From: a virus
Virus record (IMG/VR): IMGVR_UViG_3300030117_001886
Span: 16,251 to 80,250 of that record
Direction: 5' to 3' (one strand)
DNA: 64,000 bases
Below, piece by piece: positions 24,388 through 34,779 of the stretch. The first letter of the stretch is position 1. Every line of letters starts with the position of its first letter. Below the pieces are notes generated by a model. The model had not been told where the DNA came from, made no database searches, and saw only the letters and a program-made list of their open reading frames with translations. The position numbers and the translations under genes were made by a program.

Positions 24388-25809
24388 ATGCGAGTATTAA
24401 AAACTTATTACAATGATTCGCAAATGACTGACACTAATTCGTTGGTTAATGCGTTGATGGAAAAGCCAACTGAGCTTTCTCCTATCATTACTCATCTCGC
24501 AGGACGTGAGGATAGAAAATTTCCTTTGACTATGTTGACAGAAGGTGTAGGTAACACTGTATCTATTGATCGCTTTGAATACGAGTATCGTGTTAAATCA
24601 CACACTCAACATATTCGTCCTGTATTAGGCAGCCTTGGTGCAGATCAAGGACAAGGTGGAGCAATCTTCACCGTAACATTCCCAGACAAATGGTTTGTTT
24701 TCCCATATACATTAGTTTCTCAATCAGGAGTACTATGTAGAATTATGGCTGAACCACGCGCGGTGAATGGTGCTTATGAGTACGACTTAAAATTAGTTAA
24801 TCCAAGTACAACTTTAGTTGTTCCTCAAGCAGACGTTACTAACGGTGCTATGTGGGGTCAATTGTACGCTAACGTAGGAGTTGACTTCTCAAGAGGTAAC
24901 GCTTCTAACTGGTCTGCGCCAGGTTTAATCCGTAACAAAATTGGTACGGTACGTAAATCTTACCACATGTCTGGTAACGCAAAAGACTATGTTGCTGAGT
25001 TTGAATTACCAACTAAAGAAGGTTCAACTACTAAATTATGGATGGACTATGAAGAATATCAGCACATGTTACACTTTAAACAAGAGTGTGAGTTGATGTA
25101 TATGTATGGTGAGAAGACTTATGATGATAATGGTGTAACTACTATGACAGACGAAAACGGACAACCTGTTATCGCTGGTCCTGGTTTATTACAACAAATC
25201 ATTAACAAGGATACTTACTCTACTTTAACTGAAAACAAGTTGAAGAATATTATTGGTGACTTATTCTACGGAATGACTGATGCTTCTCAAAAGCAAATTA
25301 CTCTTTACACTGGAACAGGTGGTATGAGAGAATTTGATGAGGCGTTAAAGAATCATTTCGGAGCAACTGCTAACTCATTTAAGGTTGGTGGCGAGAATAG
25401 ATTCATCACAGGTACTGGTCGTTCATTAGGATTGACTGGTTACTTTACAACATACGAGCACGTGGATGGACACGTAGTAAATGTAGTTAAACATGATATG
25501 TTTGACCACGGCCCAGTTGCACAAGCTCGTTCAAAACACCCTGTTACAGGATATTCACTAGAATCTTACCGTATGGTATTTGTTGATAACTCTAACTATG
25601 ATGGCCAAGCCAACATTCAGATGATCAACAAGAAAGGTCGTGAGTATTTAAGATGGGCAGTAGCTGGATCTGTAGTACCTAAAGGGTTTGCAGAATCAGA
25701 TTTACGTGCATCTGATGTAGACGGGGCGTCTGTACACATGTTGAAAACTGGTGGTATTGTATTGAAGAGATTTGATACTTCACTAGACATTGAGTGTGTA
25801 CGTTCGTAA
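24388..25809 (+). CDS. Major capsid protein
   Basis: 473 residues, placed after scaffold and before head genes. No short motif proves an HK97 fold by eye, but the length, position and expression signs agree. Arg is mainly CGT/CGC and Asn often AAC in this gene, while neighbours use mostly AGA and AAT; such codon choice is usual for the most strongly expressed phage gene. A stable GC hairpin follows the stop. It likely needs the GroES-like protein for folding. Confidence 0.85.
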   Translation: MRVLKTYYNDSQMTDTNSLVNALMEKPTELSPIITHLAGREDRKFPLTMLTEGVGNTVSIDRFEYEYRVKSHTQHIRPVLGSLGADQGQGGAIFTVTFPDKWFVFPYTLVSQSGVLCRIMAEPRAVNGAYEYDLKLVNPSTTLVVPQADVTNGAMWGQLYANVGVDFSRGNASNWSAPGLIRNKIGTVRKSYHMSGNAKDYVAEFELPTKEGSTTKLWMDYEEYQHMLHFKQECELMYMYGEKTYDDNGVTTMTDENGQPVIAGPGLLQQIINKDTYSTLTENKLKNIIGDLFYGMTDASQKQITLYTGTGGMREFDEALKNHFGATANSFKVGGENRFITGTGRSLGLTGYFTTYEHVDGHVVNVVKHDMFDHGPVAQARSKHPVTGYSLESYRMVFVDNSNYDGQANIQMINKKGREYLRWAVAGSVVPKGFAESDLRASDVDGASVHMLKTGGIVLKRFDTSLDIECVRS

Positions 25810-25847
25810 GAGGCGTTAATCGCAGTCTATATATCTGGTTTCTCGAG

Positions 25848-25881
25848 ATGAGGGGGGTGTCAAAGCCCCCCGTAATCTCAT
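25848..25881 (+). terminator. GC-rich hairpin after the major capsid gene
   Basis: GGGGGG/CCCCCC with an 8-nt loop, flanked by ATGAG/CTCAT. No T run follows, so it may act as a 3' stabiliser or partial terminator rather than a classic terminator. The 140-bp gap around it has no gene. Confidence 0.45.
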
Positions 25882-25949
25882 AACTATAAGAAAGTAGGGT
25901 TGAGTATTCTTACAGACCCGAATGGAAATTTAATTTAAAGAACTTAAAA

Positions 25950-26762
25950 ATGATAAAAAAAGTAATTTTAAGGCGTAAAGAGACTAAGAGTTTCTTGCCT
26001 AAAGAGATTCAATTAGAATCAAGAATGTACCTTAGTAGTGTTTATAAAGATAGACAACCTCTAAGGGCTTTTAGCGCAGACGAGTGCAAAAAGCATTTAA
26101 ATGGCCTACTTGATGTAGGTGCTGATCATGTAGATTGGCCTAAGCATGAAAAGAAATATTGGGCAGAACTATCTATCAATGTTCCTTTTGCAGGAGTAGA
26201 GTTAGATATTTCAACAGACGAGGATGGAAGACCAGTTAATCAGGAAGACTGGATTCGTTACAAGTGGGCACAAAGACACCCACATGTAGCAAACAGTAAG
26301 AAAGAAATGGATTCTCAGTTTGGTAAAAGATTTTACATCCTTGACCCAGGGCAAGAAGTTAGAACTAAGAATAATAAAATTCAAGTTTTAAAAGATGCCG
26401 ACAAAGAATTTATTAAAGCTTCAGGAAGCGTAGATAAAATGAAACATATTGTAAAACTTATGTCAAATACTACAAATCCTGATACTCTAACAAAAGAAGA
26501 ATTAGAGAACTTGCTTTATGAATTAAAGAACGCTGAGCCTGCTAAATTCTTAAAATTTGCAACTGACAAAGATTTAGAATTAAAAGCTCAGATAGAAGAA
26601 ATGGTTAGTCTGGAGATATTGCGTAAGATTGGTAATCAAATAATTTATATTGATGAGATCTTAGGAGATACAATGAAGGACGCTGTTATACAGTTGAATG
26701 ATAAAAAGAACTCAGGAAAACTGATGGAACTTAGAGCAAAACTAAAAGAAGCTAAAAGTTAA
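25950..26762 (+). CDS. Head-associated hypothetical protein
   Basis: 270 residues. N-terminal half globular (HVDWPKHEKKYWAELSINVP), C-terminal half helical and charged. No recognised family. The stop codon overlaps the ATG of the next gene by one base (TAATG). Likely a structural or assembly protein by position. Confidence 0.6.
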   Translation: MIKKVILRRKETKSFLPKEIQLESRMYLSSVYKDRQPLRAFSADECKKHLNGLLDVGADHVDWPKHEKKYWAELSINVPFAGVELDISTDEDGRPVNQEDWIRYKWAQRHPHVANSKKEMDSQFGKRFYILDPGQEVRTKNNKIQVLKDADKEFIKASGSVDKMKHIVKLMSNTTNPDTLTKEELENLLYELKNAEPAKFLKFATDKDLELKAQIEEMVSLEILRKIGNQIIYIDEILGDTMKDAVIQLNDKKNSGKLMELRAKLKEAKS

Positions 26763-27841
26763 TGAACATAAATGAAATGCATATAGCGGTGAACCAGGGA
26801 GTGGACAAGATCCACTCTCTGCAAGCCGATGTATTATTAAGCGAGGAGATAGATCTAGAGCTTAATAAAAATATCATGAGATTTATAAACCAAAGGTTTA
26901 ATCCTATGGGTAATAAGTATCGTCAAGGTTTTGAGCAAAGTCAAAAAAGAATTGATGATCTTAGAACTCTTTTAACGGAATCAAACCTGACTGTAACTTT
27001 CAAAGAAAATTTACTTAATGGTAAAATATTTGTAGATGTAGCAGAATTACCAGATGATTATTTATATCTAATTAGACAAAGTTCTAAAGTAAATATAAAT
27101 AATTGTAAACCTATTAATTTTGGGTTTAGTGATGCTGGGGCAACAGTGTTTAATGCAACAATACCAGAATCTGCTTTTAATACTATTGCAGGTGATGGTA
27201 TTAACCTGTATGATTCTTTATTGTTTTTTTCTGACCCGGCTGTTAACTCTAGTATTAGTTTATATAGTGGTGCTGTTAATGATGAAAATCTTAGTGATTT
27301 TATTATGCATATTATTCCACAGAGTGTTACTGCAGGGTTTTCTATGGGAGGTATTGGTAATAATCTGTTAATAACAATTGATGGGTTTCCAGGATTTGTT
27401 GATGGACAAAGTCAAGTTCAATTAACTGTAAATGGTGTAACATCTGTATATGATTTTACAGCTAGTAGTGTAGGAACACATAGAATTCCTACAAGTGTTT
27501 TTACTAGAGAAATGCATCCTAACAAGTTTATACAACATGATGATATTTTCAAACTGTTAACAGACCCATTTAACAAAACAAAACATACAGCTCCTTTATC
27601 AACGATACAAGGAGATAATATAGAAATATATACTGATGATACATTTCTCATAGAGGAAGTAAAATTATTATATTTAAGGCAACCTGCAAAGGTTGATAAT
27701 ACTTCTACAGTTCCTGTAAACTGTGATCTTCCAGACCACACTCATCAGGAAATTGTAGATATGACTGTATCAACGATCTTAGGTAATATTTCAGATCCAA
27801 GATATAGTATCTCTGTAACAGAAAAAATGCAGAGCGAATAA
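26762..27841 (+). CDS. Head/connector structural protein
   Basis: 359 residues. Segment IMRFINQRFNPMGNKYRQGF followed by EQSQKRIDDLRTLL at residues 40-72 is a helical N-terminal stretch that I recall, without search, from crAss-like phage structural proteins. The rest is beta-rich and probably forms an exposed domain. The exact part in the virion is unknown. Confidence 0.6.
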   Translation: MNINEMHIAVNQGVDKIHSLQADVLLSEEIDLELNKNIMRFINQRFNPMGNKYRQGFEQSQKRIDDLRTLLTESNLTVTFKENLLNGKIFVDVAELPDDYLYLIRQSSKVNINNCKPINFGFSDAGATVFNATIPESAFNTIAGDGINLYDSLLFFSDPAVNSSISLYSGAVNDENLSDFIMHIIPQSVTAGFSMGGIGNNLLITIDGFPGFVDGQSQVQLTVNGVTSVYDFTASSVGTHRIPTSVFTREMHPNKFIQHDDIFKLLTDPFNKTKHTAPLSTIQGDNIEIYTDDTFLIEEVKLLYLRQPAKVDNTSTVPVNCDLPDHTHQEIVDMTVSTILGNISDPRYSISVTEKMQSE

Positions 27842-27853
27842 TTATTTATTAAC

Positions 27854-27869
27854 GTGATATTTATATCAC
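27854..27869. repeat. Perfect short inverted repeat between structural genes
   Basis: GTGATAT, two T, ATATCAC. Lies 15 bp before the ATG of the 339-residue gene; could be an operator or a 5' hairpin that stabilises that message or controls its translation. Confidence 0.45.
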
Positions 27870-27884
27870 ACAAATTTTAGAAAA

Positions 27885-28904
27885 ATGAGCGGAATTTATA
27901 GAGCTACATTTGTAACAGAGGCTGACTTATCAGCAGATGGATCTGATTTTGATGGAATCGCATCAGGAGAGGTAGGAATTTTTAACGTAGATACAGGAGC
28001 TTATTTAAGTGCAAATGAAGCATTCTTGTCAACAGAGTTTGCAGATGACACTAGTGGCGCTGGAGCAACAGACCAACAGTTAGATACTAGAATCATACCT
28101 AGACGTTTTCAAATTGTACAAGGTCGTGATGTTGGTAACCCTTGGTGTTCACCAATCATCCAAAAAGAAGATGTATTGAGAATTGACTGTAGTCCAAAAT
28201 CATCTGCAGCAGCAGCTACATCATCAATTGATTTAAGTGGTGCTTCAATTGCAGTAGGCGAAACTTATTCAATTAAGTTTGTAATTACATCTATTGACTT
28301 TCACTATGAAAACTTTGTTAATCCAAATGATTCAAAGAATGTATCATATGTGGGACAAGTATTACAGTATGAGCGTACAGCTACTTCAGCAACATTAGAT
28401 ACTGAATTAGCTGCTATGGTAGTTGAGTTTAATGCTAAAGATGGCTTCCCATTCACAGCTGGTTATACTTCTGGTACTGATGTATTATTATTTACTTGTG
28501 ACAACGAGTTTGTTAGCTTTGAGGCTAAGTATGATTTTAGCAGTATTACTACAGCACCTACAGTAACTACAGTAACTGATACTAAGCATGTAGTAGGTTT
28601 TGGTGATGGTAGAATAGTTAGAGGTATGGAAAAACAAACACAAGCTTTGTTTGGATACCAAAACAGAATTTACTTACCACAAAGTCCAACATTATATTCA
28701 GTAGCATCTAATGACTACGATATGATCTCTCTTACTTTTGATCAAGGGAGAAAAGGACATGCTAATCCATGGTTATTCACAGGAGAAAATGTTGTAAACA
28801 TTGCTATTAAGGATGGTACTACACACACTGCCTTTGATAACGCATTTGGCGCTAACATTGACGGTGGAGCAGCTACTCTTTACTCTAAGTACGGAGCAGC
28901 ATAA
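27885..28904 (+). CDS. Abundant structural protein (tail or head decoration)
   Basis: 339 residues, beta-rich, low in Lys, with KHVVGFGDGRIVRGM and NRIYLPQSPTLYS near the end. No family recognised. It is bounded by a 5' inverted repeat and a very strong terminator, which suggests a separate, heavily expressed message as for tail tube, head fibre or decoration proteins. Which one cannot be decided here. Confidence 0.6.
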   Translation: MSGIYRATFVTEADLSADGSDFDGIASGEVGIFNVDTGAYLSANEAFLSTEFADDTSGAGATDQQLDTRIIPRRFQIVQGRDVGNPWCSPIIQKEDVLRIDCSPKSSAAAATSSIDLSGASIAVGETYSIKFVITSIDFHYENFVNPNDSKNVSYVGQVLQYERTATSATLDTELAAMVVEFNAKDGFPFTAGYTSGTDVLLFTCDNEFVSFEAKYDFSSITTAPTVTTVTDTKHVVGFGDGRIVRGMEKQTQALFGYQNRIYLPQSPTLYSVASNDYDMISLTFDQGRKGHANPWLFTGENVVNIAIKDGTTHTAFDNAFGANIDGGAATLYSKYGAA

Positions 28905-28915
28905 TCATTAACTTT

Positions 28916-28950
28916 ATTCATCCCCTGAAATATGGGGATGAATTTTTTTT
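28916..28950 (+). terminator. Strong Rho-independent terminator
   Basis: Ten-base stem ATTCATCCCC/GGGGATGAAT with an 8-nt loop (28916-28943), overlapping a run of eight T. The best terminator on the rightward strand in this window. Confidence 0.88.
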
Positions 28951-28959
28951 ATTTAAAAC

Positions 28960-29469
28960 ATGTCACAAAATAATATTTCAGTAACAATAAGTAAAGACTG
29001 TGAGGTTATTACATTAAAAGTTTTACCTATAGATCCAGGAGGAGGAGTTTTAACTTTAACAGGAGCTCACAATGGAGCTGCTTTAAATTTTACACCAAAT
29101 ACTTTTCCAAATCCTATAGCAGGACAAATGATAAGTTTAACATTTACTGCAGATCAATTGAATAGTGCAGGCTCAGAGCTTTCAGGTATATATATATTTA
29201 CAGCTCACCAAGGAACTTTTAAAGTTTCAGGAGGTGTAGTAGCAGCTTGTAGTTTACAGTGTTGTATTGCTAATGAAATAAATGAATACATGGCATGTCC
29301 TTGTGATCCAACAAAATCTCCTAAACTAGAAAAAGCTACAAAAGTATTTTTATTAGCAGAGGGAGCTCAAGCTGATTTATCAGCTACTATACCAAACCCA
29401 GATAATGCGATAGCAAAATTTAATAAAGCAGTATCACTGTGTAATTCATCTTGCGGCTGTGGCTGCTAA
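28960..29469 (+). CDS. Cysteine-rich structural protein
   Basis: 169 residues. The N-terminal 100 residues are beta-rich and Ig-like in feel. The C-terminal half has CSLQCCIANEINEYMACPC and ends CNSSCGCGC. A related cysteine-containing helical domain seems present at the end of the next, 1201-residue protein, so the two may interact in a fibre or spike. Disulphides in an extracellular phage part are plausible. Confidence 0.55.
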   Translation: MSQNNISVTISKDCEVITLKVLPIDPGGGVLTLTGAHNGAALNFTPNTFPNPIAGQMISLTFTADQLNSAGSELSGIYIFTAHQGTFKVSGGVVAACSLQCCIANEINEYMACPCDPTKSPKLEKATKVFLLAEGAQADLSATIPNPDNAIAKFNKAVSLCNSSCGCGC

Positions 29470-29480
29470 AATAAAAGCAT

Positions 29481-32400
29481 ATGCCTAAGTATTCTATATC
29501 TGCTTCTATAATATCTCCAAGAAAACAAGCTGCAACTTTAATAATGGGTGTAGGGGGTGGAGATTATTACTTTCCTGCTACCATTTATGGAACTAGTGAT
29601 TTTGGTGTAATAATTTCTGACTTACTAGTAATTGATGATTTAGGTACACCTACATCACCACCTACTGATCAAGCGCTTTCATCAATAGATGCGGTAAAGA
29701 TTGAAGGAAATAACTATTCTAGTGGTGGTTTTCTAACCAGTACTTCAGGACAGTGGCAAGCAGAAGTTTATCAAGTTCCTCAAAATGCAGCTTCAGGTTC
29801 CGGAGGTTCAAGAGTTCTCCTAAAAGGAGCCATGTTTGACGCCTGTTGGGATGCAAACCAAGCAGGAACAGGATCTTCTACAGGGTTTGAGCCTATAAGA
29901 ATAGAAATACAATGGTCCATACCAGATCCAACAGATCCAACCCAATTTCTTCAAGCTCCTAATAATATACAACTATTTCATCCAGGAGGTGCTATTTATC
30001 CAGGACCTATTGTTGGTCAAATTGTAGGTTGTGGTGGTTTTAGAGATCCTGTTTCAAACCAATTAGTGGATGCAAATTATGCACTAGATCTTAAAGAGTT
30101 AGGTACTAATGCAGCAGAATATTCAGACCCAGGTAATGGTGTTGATGTTTATGCAATGGATATACCTAATGTAGCATACTTTACGGATGGTACTATAGGG
30201 GATGTATTTGTACAAGAGTTCGGAGCTATTGCTCCTAATCAATATAATGGTCAGGGAAATAGTATAAAGATAGGAGATTTTACTATGAGTGGGAATGGGT
30301 ATGATACACATTTTCTAGTATCAGATCCAGATAATCCTAATACTAGTATCTTAGGTGTTTCTCAAACTCCAGGAGGAACTAATCTTCAAGATTTTTTAAA
30401 GAGACCTTTGAGTACTGACGAGTGGGGAATTTTTGTTATTAATGATATAGGAAACTCTCAATTAGGTGGTGGCACAAGTCCTGCAAAAATAACAACTGCA
30501 AATGACTGGAATAATGCTGCAGAATGGTGTTCTATGTCATACTTCTCAGTTAGTGACTTTTGTCAGTTTCAGGTAACTAATCAATATATTCCAGGATGTA
30601 CAGATCCTCTAGCATGTAATTATGACGCAGCTGCTGAAATAAATGATGGTACATGTACATACGATAATTATTGTGTGATTGCTGGTTCAGATAATAATGA
30701 TACTTCAAATCCTACATATTTTACAATAGACGCAACTACTGGAACTATTACAATGGATCGACAAGATCTTATTATAGATTTTGGTAATGATCAGACTGTA
30801 AATTCATGTGGCCAAACTTTTTCACCTGCTACAAATCCATTTGGTTCAGATTTTGCAGATGGAAATAGTTCTACTACAAGTATTGATAGAATATCATTTG
30901 CCATGGATATTAATGATGGTAATGGTATGCAGATTATTGATGAGCATATAGGTTTTAATGGTGGTGGAACCCCTGTCGTCTCTGATGCACTTCGACCTGA
31001 TTTTGTGGGAGCGGATAACGATGGAGATGGAGTGCCAGATAGCGCAAGCTCTCTTGGTGCTTTCACAAATTTAGGGCAGGTATTACCAGCAGGACAAACA
31101 ATCACTTGTAAGTTTATAGTTTTTGGTAATGGTGAATATCCTGGAGGGTGTTCAGTTCAAAGTACAACATATTCTATAACTACTCCAAATATTTCAATAG
31201 TAGGATGTACAGATTCTACAGCATATAATTACAATGCAAATGCTACTGTAGATGATGGAACATGTAGTATTTGTAACAGTGGTGCTGATTTTGCTCCCAA
31301 CTTAAACATAGATAATCAAGCTGCACCAGCTTCACAATCAGGAGCTGCTGATGGTGCTACAACTTTTAACATAAATGCAGTAGGTAGCGCATTTGCGGGG
31401 GGAGTTCAGACTGGTAATTTAATAGCAATTTTTGCTGGAAATCTAAGCGAAGCAGATATTGTAGCACATGCTCAAGGAACAAACTCTAGTATAGCGCCAA
31501 TCATGTCTCAGTCTTGGGTAGGTAATCAACAAAATCCAGGTAGTCCCTCAGTAACATTTATAGGGTTAACGGGTAATGTTACATATAATTACTTAGTATA
31601 TAATCCTAGCCTTATAGTAAATGATCCTGCAAATAATTTAAATGGTAACTGTTACAACTTTGGGTTTTTTACACAAAGCTATTATGCTTGTACAAATCCT
31701 AGTAATGATCCTTATATTACAAATGGTGTACCCGCTACTAGTTTAACTGTAGATGATCCTTCTTTATGTACTTTAGTTTCGACATGTGCAGCACTAAACC
31801 AAACTTTAGGTGCAAGCTATCAGGTTCTATCTACTAATCCATGTGATCCTCCTCTCATAAGTATAACATATAGTAATGCTGTATTCTATAATGGTAGTAT
31901 GTTAACTAGTATGCTTATTCAGGAGCCTACTGGGTCATCACACGACTTAACGGCGCAACTTCAAGCAGGATCTAGTACCCTTAATTATAATTTAAATGCT
32001 AGTGATATTCCAGGAGATTATATAATTAGTATGGAAACCCAACTTCCTGGTTCATTAACTCTATGCTTGTTAGAAGAAACGGTAAATGTTCCTCAATCAG
32101 CATTTGAAGTTTGTGGGTGTACAGATCAGGGGGCAGATAACTATAATCCTAATTCTACTCAAGATGATGGATCATGTGAATATTCTGGGTGTACAGATCC
32201 AACAGCAACAAACTTTAATCCACAAGCAACAATTGATAACGGAACATGTATATTCCCAGTATTTGGATGTACTGATCCAAATGCTACCAATTACAATCCA
32301 GCCGCAGATACAGATGACGGTTCGTGTAATTATATTTTAATAGAAGTAGGATGTACCGATCCCCAGGCATCAAACTTTTCTCCAACTGCCACTCAAGATA

Positions 32401-33086
32401 GTGGTAACTGTATATATCCTGGATGTACTGATCTTAATGCAGCAAATCCTACATATTATACTGATCCAAATGATCCTAGTCAACAAATTTTAGCAAATCA
32501 AAGTGATGGATCATGTATATATACTATAATTGATATACCAGGATGTACTGATGTTGCTGCTGATAATTACAGTATAGCGGCAACTGTAGATGATGGTTCT
32601 TGTACATATGGAGGAAACAATGGTACGACAGGGCCAACAGGTCCAACAACAGCAATAACAGCTTTAGCAGATGGTCCTGCAGGGTATGGTGCTTTTTTAC
32701 ATCATATGACTGATTGTCTTTCTAAAGCATTAACAAGGTATCATAATAAAATGATTGCAGGTGTTACCTGTGATGATGATACTCTTGTGCACCTCGCATT
32801 AGCTAGTAAACTTCTAAAAAACATGCAAATAGATTGTTTATTTGATGTTGAAAGTGATGTAGCTATGGGAAAATTAAATAATTTGATTAAATTTGTACTT
32901 TCGTATTGTGATGATTGTGAGTATGATTTAGCTGAGAGCGGTGCAATAGTAGCATTTGAAGAAGATCAAATTATAGACCTAGACACAGAGTCTATATTAA
33001 TAGATACGAATAATAATGGTGTAAATACCGCAAATCAAAGTAGTTTTATATTTGATAACGGAACAACCAACATAACAATTTTATAA
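29481..33086 (+). CDS. Large fibre/adhesin with eight GCTD...DDGSC repeats
   Basis: 1201 residues with no signal peptide, so it is presumably virion-borne. It contains eight copies of the repeat GCTDxxAxNYxxxAxxDDGSC, two singly (near residues 373 and 576) and six in a row (near 880-1045). After these comes a short Gly-Pro-Thr stretch and a helical domain with paired cysteines (HHMTDCLSKALTRYHNK; LSYCDDCEYDL). The repeat is common in secreted flavobacterial proteins. Likely a receptor-binding or decorating fibre. The Asp-rich loops could bind calcium; this is inferred from composition. Confidence 0.72.
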   Translation: MPKYSISASIISPRKQAATLIMGVGGGDYYFPATIYGTSDFGVIISDLLVIDDLGTPTSPPTDQALSSIDAVKIEGNNYSSGGFLTSTSGQWQAEVYQVPQNAASGSGGSRVLLKGAMFDACWDANQAGTGSSTGFEPIRIEIQWSIPDPTDPTQFLQAPNNIQLFHPGGAIYPGPIVGQIVGCGGFRDPVSNQLVDANYALDLKELGTNAAEYSDPGNGVDVYAMDIPNVAYFTDGTIGDVFVQEFGAIAPNQYNGQGNSIKIGDFTMSGNGYDTHFLVSDPDNPNTSILGVSQTPGGTNLQDFLKRPLSTDEWGIFVINDIGNSQLGGGTSPAKITTANDWNNAAEWCSMSYFSVSDFCQFQVTNQYIPGCTDPLACNYDAAAEINDGTCTYDNYCVIAGSDNNDTSNPTYFTIDATTGTITMDRQDLIIDFGNDQTVNSCGQTFSPATNPFGSDFADGNSSTTSIDRISFAMDINDGNGMQIIDEHIGFNGGGTPVVSDALRPDFVGADNDGDGVPDSASSLGAFTNLGQVLPAGQTITCKFIVFGNGEYPGGCSVQSTTYSITTPNISIVGCTDSTAYNYNANATVDDGTCSICNSGADFAPNLNIDNQAAPASQSGAADGATTFNINAVGSAFAGGVQTGNLIAIFAGNLSEADIVAHAQGTNSSIAPIMSQSWVGNQQNPGSPSVTFIGLTGNVTYNYLVYNPSLIVNDPANNLNGNCYNFGFFTQSYYACTNPSNDPYITNGVPATSLTVDDPSLCTLVSTCAALNQTLGASYQVLSTNPCDPPLISITYSNAVFYNGSMLTSMLIQEPTGSSHDLTAQLQAGSSTLNYNLNASDIPGDYIISMETQLPGSLTLCLLEETVNVPQSAFEVCGCTDQGADNYNPNSTQDDGSCEYSGCTDPTATNFNPQATIDNGTCIFPVFGCTDPNATNYNPAADTDDGSCNYILIEVGCTDPQASNFSPTATQDSGNCIYPGCTDLNAANPTYYTDPNDPSQQILANQSDGSCIYTIIDIPGCTDVAADNYSIAATVDDGSCTYGGNNGTTGPTGPTTAITALADGPAGYGAFLHHMTDCLSKALTRYHNKMIAGVTCDDDTLVHLALASKLLKNMQIDCLFDVESDVAMGKLNNLIKFVLSYCDDCEYDLAESGAIVAFEEDQIIDLDTESILIDTNNNGVNTANQSSFIFDNGTTNITIL
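32115..32610 (+). repeat. Tandem GCTD repeat array in the 1201-residue protein
   Basis: Six repeat units of about 24-28 codons; one unit is lengthened by an insert (YYTDPNDPSQQILANQ). DNA copies have diverged more than in the second array at 39084-40490. Confidence 0.75.
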
Positions 33087-33087
33087 A

Positions 33088-34758
33088 ATGGCAAAAGTAG
33101 AAAGCTTCCCAGTAATAACCCCAACTAGTATTACCACAGATCATATGATGTATGTGGTTAATCAAACTTTAGATACTGACCACAAACTGCAAGTAAAAGG
33201 ACTTCTTCCTGTTATTGCAGATGTTGGTAGTGCGGGGCAGGCAATACATAATAATTTAACAAACGCAGTGCAGTTTAATTTAAGAAAACTTGCAAGCGCT
33301 GATTCAAAACTAACTGTTACAACACACTCTGATGGTCATTTGTTGTTGACTGTAGTAGAAGCACAGATTAATTTAGCTAACTGTAATAACAGTTCTGGAT
33401 TTTTAACTACAGTAAACTTAGCATCTAATGTGGGGTCAACTATACTACCTGTTGCAAACGGGGGTACAGGAGCGTCAACTCTTACTGCTAATGGAGCGTT
33501 GATTGGTAATGGAACGGGGGCAGTTACAGCTGTAGATATGTCTACTAAAGGGCATTTACTAGTTGGAGATGGATCAGGAAACCCTCAAACTTTAGCTGTT
33601 GGAACAGATGGATATATTTTAAAAGCTGATTCTGGAGCAGCAACAGGTTTATCATATTTACAAACCTTACCAGTTGCTAATGGTGGTACTGGTGCTACTT
33701 CTCTTACAGCAAACGGAGTGCTTATAGGAAATGGTACTGGAGCGGTAACTACTGTAGATCTATCAACTAAAGGTACTCTACTTGTTGGTGATGGTAGTGG
33801 TAATCCTCAAGGACTAGCTGTAGGTGCAAATGGATATTGGTTAGTTGCAGACACTAGTGCAGCTACTGGACTTTCTTATGCTGAAAGGGCATTAGTTAAT
33901 TTAACTGAATTTAGAATGCCATCATCAACATTTCTAGACATGAACCAGAATAATATTGATATGGGTACTGGGTGGATAAATGGTGATGGAAGTAGTAATG
34001 AGGGTCTTAATTTCGATACTACTGGTAAAGCATTCTTTGGACAATCGAGTGCTACAGCATATTTTACTAGCACTCTTAACTTAGATAGTGGTGGTATTAA
34101 TATGAACGGTAATAGTACTATTGGTATGACTTCTGCTGCTACAGGAACTACATTAACTATCAACTCAGGTGCGGGTAGTAGTGGTAATGGAGGTATTCTA
34201 ACTTTAGAAGCTGGATCAAGTAGTGGTGGTAATGGTGATGGTGGAGATTTAATACTTACCGCAGGAGATAAGAATGGTTCTGGAGATGAAGGAGATGTTT
34301 TAGTAAAAACTTATATAAGTGGATCTGCAGCAACAGCTCTTACAATAAATGGAACAAATAGACATGTAACTGTAGAACAGGCTAATTTAGTAATGGCTAA
34401 TGGAGCGGCAAGTTTAACATTTACAGGATCTACTAATGTTACTCAAGCTACAAATCATAGTACTGCAGTAACAAATAACTCGGCTGTAGGTGTAATTACA
34501 TTGGCAGGTGTAGCATTAGCAAGTGGAGCAGAGGCTACCTTTACAGTAAACAACTCAGTTTGTAAAACTGATTCAATAATATTGGTAACTGTAGAAAGCC
34601 CTGCTATAGCAAGTAGTACAGATGATTCTGTAATAATAGCACAAACAGGATCAATAGGTGCAGGATCATTTAGAATAGCATTAAAAAATGTTGGTGATGC
34701 TGATACAGATACAAATGCAAGAAAAATACATTACATGGTAATGAATAAAACTTTATAA
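33088..34758 (+). CDS. Tail fibre protein with GGTGA-type repeats
   Basis: 556 residues. Two tandem copies of a unit of about 70 residues start at LPVANGGTGA and contain ANG(A/V)LIGNGTGAVT and VGDGSGNPQ, a repeat common in fibres of marine phages. A Gly/Ser-rich shaft follows (NSGAGSSGNGG; DGGDLILTAGDKNGSG), then a beta C-terminus (IIAQTGSIGAGSFRIALKN). Probably a trimeric side or tail fibre. Confidence 0.8.
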   Translation: MAKVESFPVITPTSITTDHMMYVVNQTLDTDHKLQVKGLLPVIADVGSAGQAIHNNLTNAVQFNLRKLASADSKLTVTTHSDGHLLLTVVEAQINLANCNNSSGFLTTVNLASNVGSTILPVANGGTGASTLTANGALIGNGTGAVTAVDMSTKGHLLVGDGSGNPQTLAVGTDGYILKADSGAATGLSYLQTLPVANGGTGATSLTANGVLIGNGTGAVTTVDLSTKGTLLVGDGSGNPQGLAVGANGYWLVADTSAATGLSYAERALVNLTEFRMPSSTFLDMNQNNIDMGTGWINGDGSSNEGLNFDTTGKAFFGQSSATAYFTSTLNLDSGGINMNGNSTIGMTSAATGTTLTINSGAGSSGNGGILTLEAGSSSGGNGDGGDLILTAGDKNGSGDEGDVLVKTYISGSAATALTINGTNRHVTVEQANLVMANGAASLTFTGSTNVTQATNHSTAVTNNSAVGVITLAGVALASGAEATFTVNNSVCKTDSIILVTVESPAIASSTDDSVIIAQTGSIGAGSFRIALKNVGDADTDTNARKIHYMVMNKTL

Positions 34759-34779
34759 TAATTTTAAATAAAAACCGAT

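Noticed and set aside
30123-30311. 62-codon minus-strand frame within the 1201-residue protein gene
   Set aside because: Short, Ile/Tyr-rich, without start signals; antisense by-product of AT-rich coding DNA.
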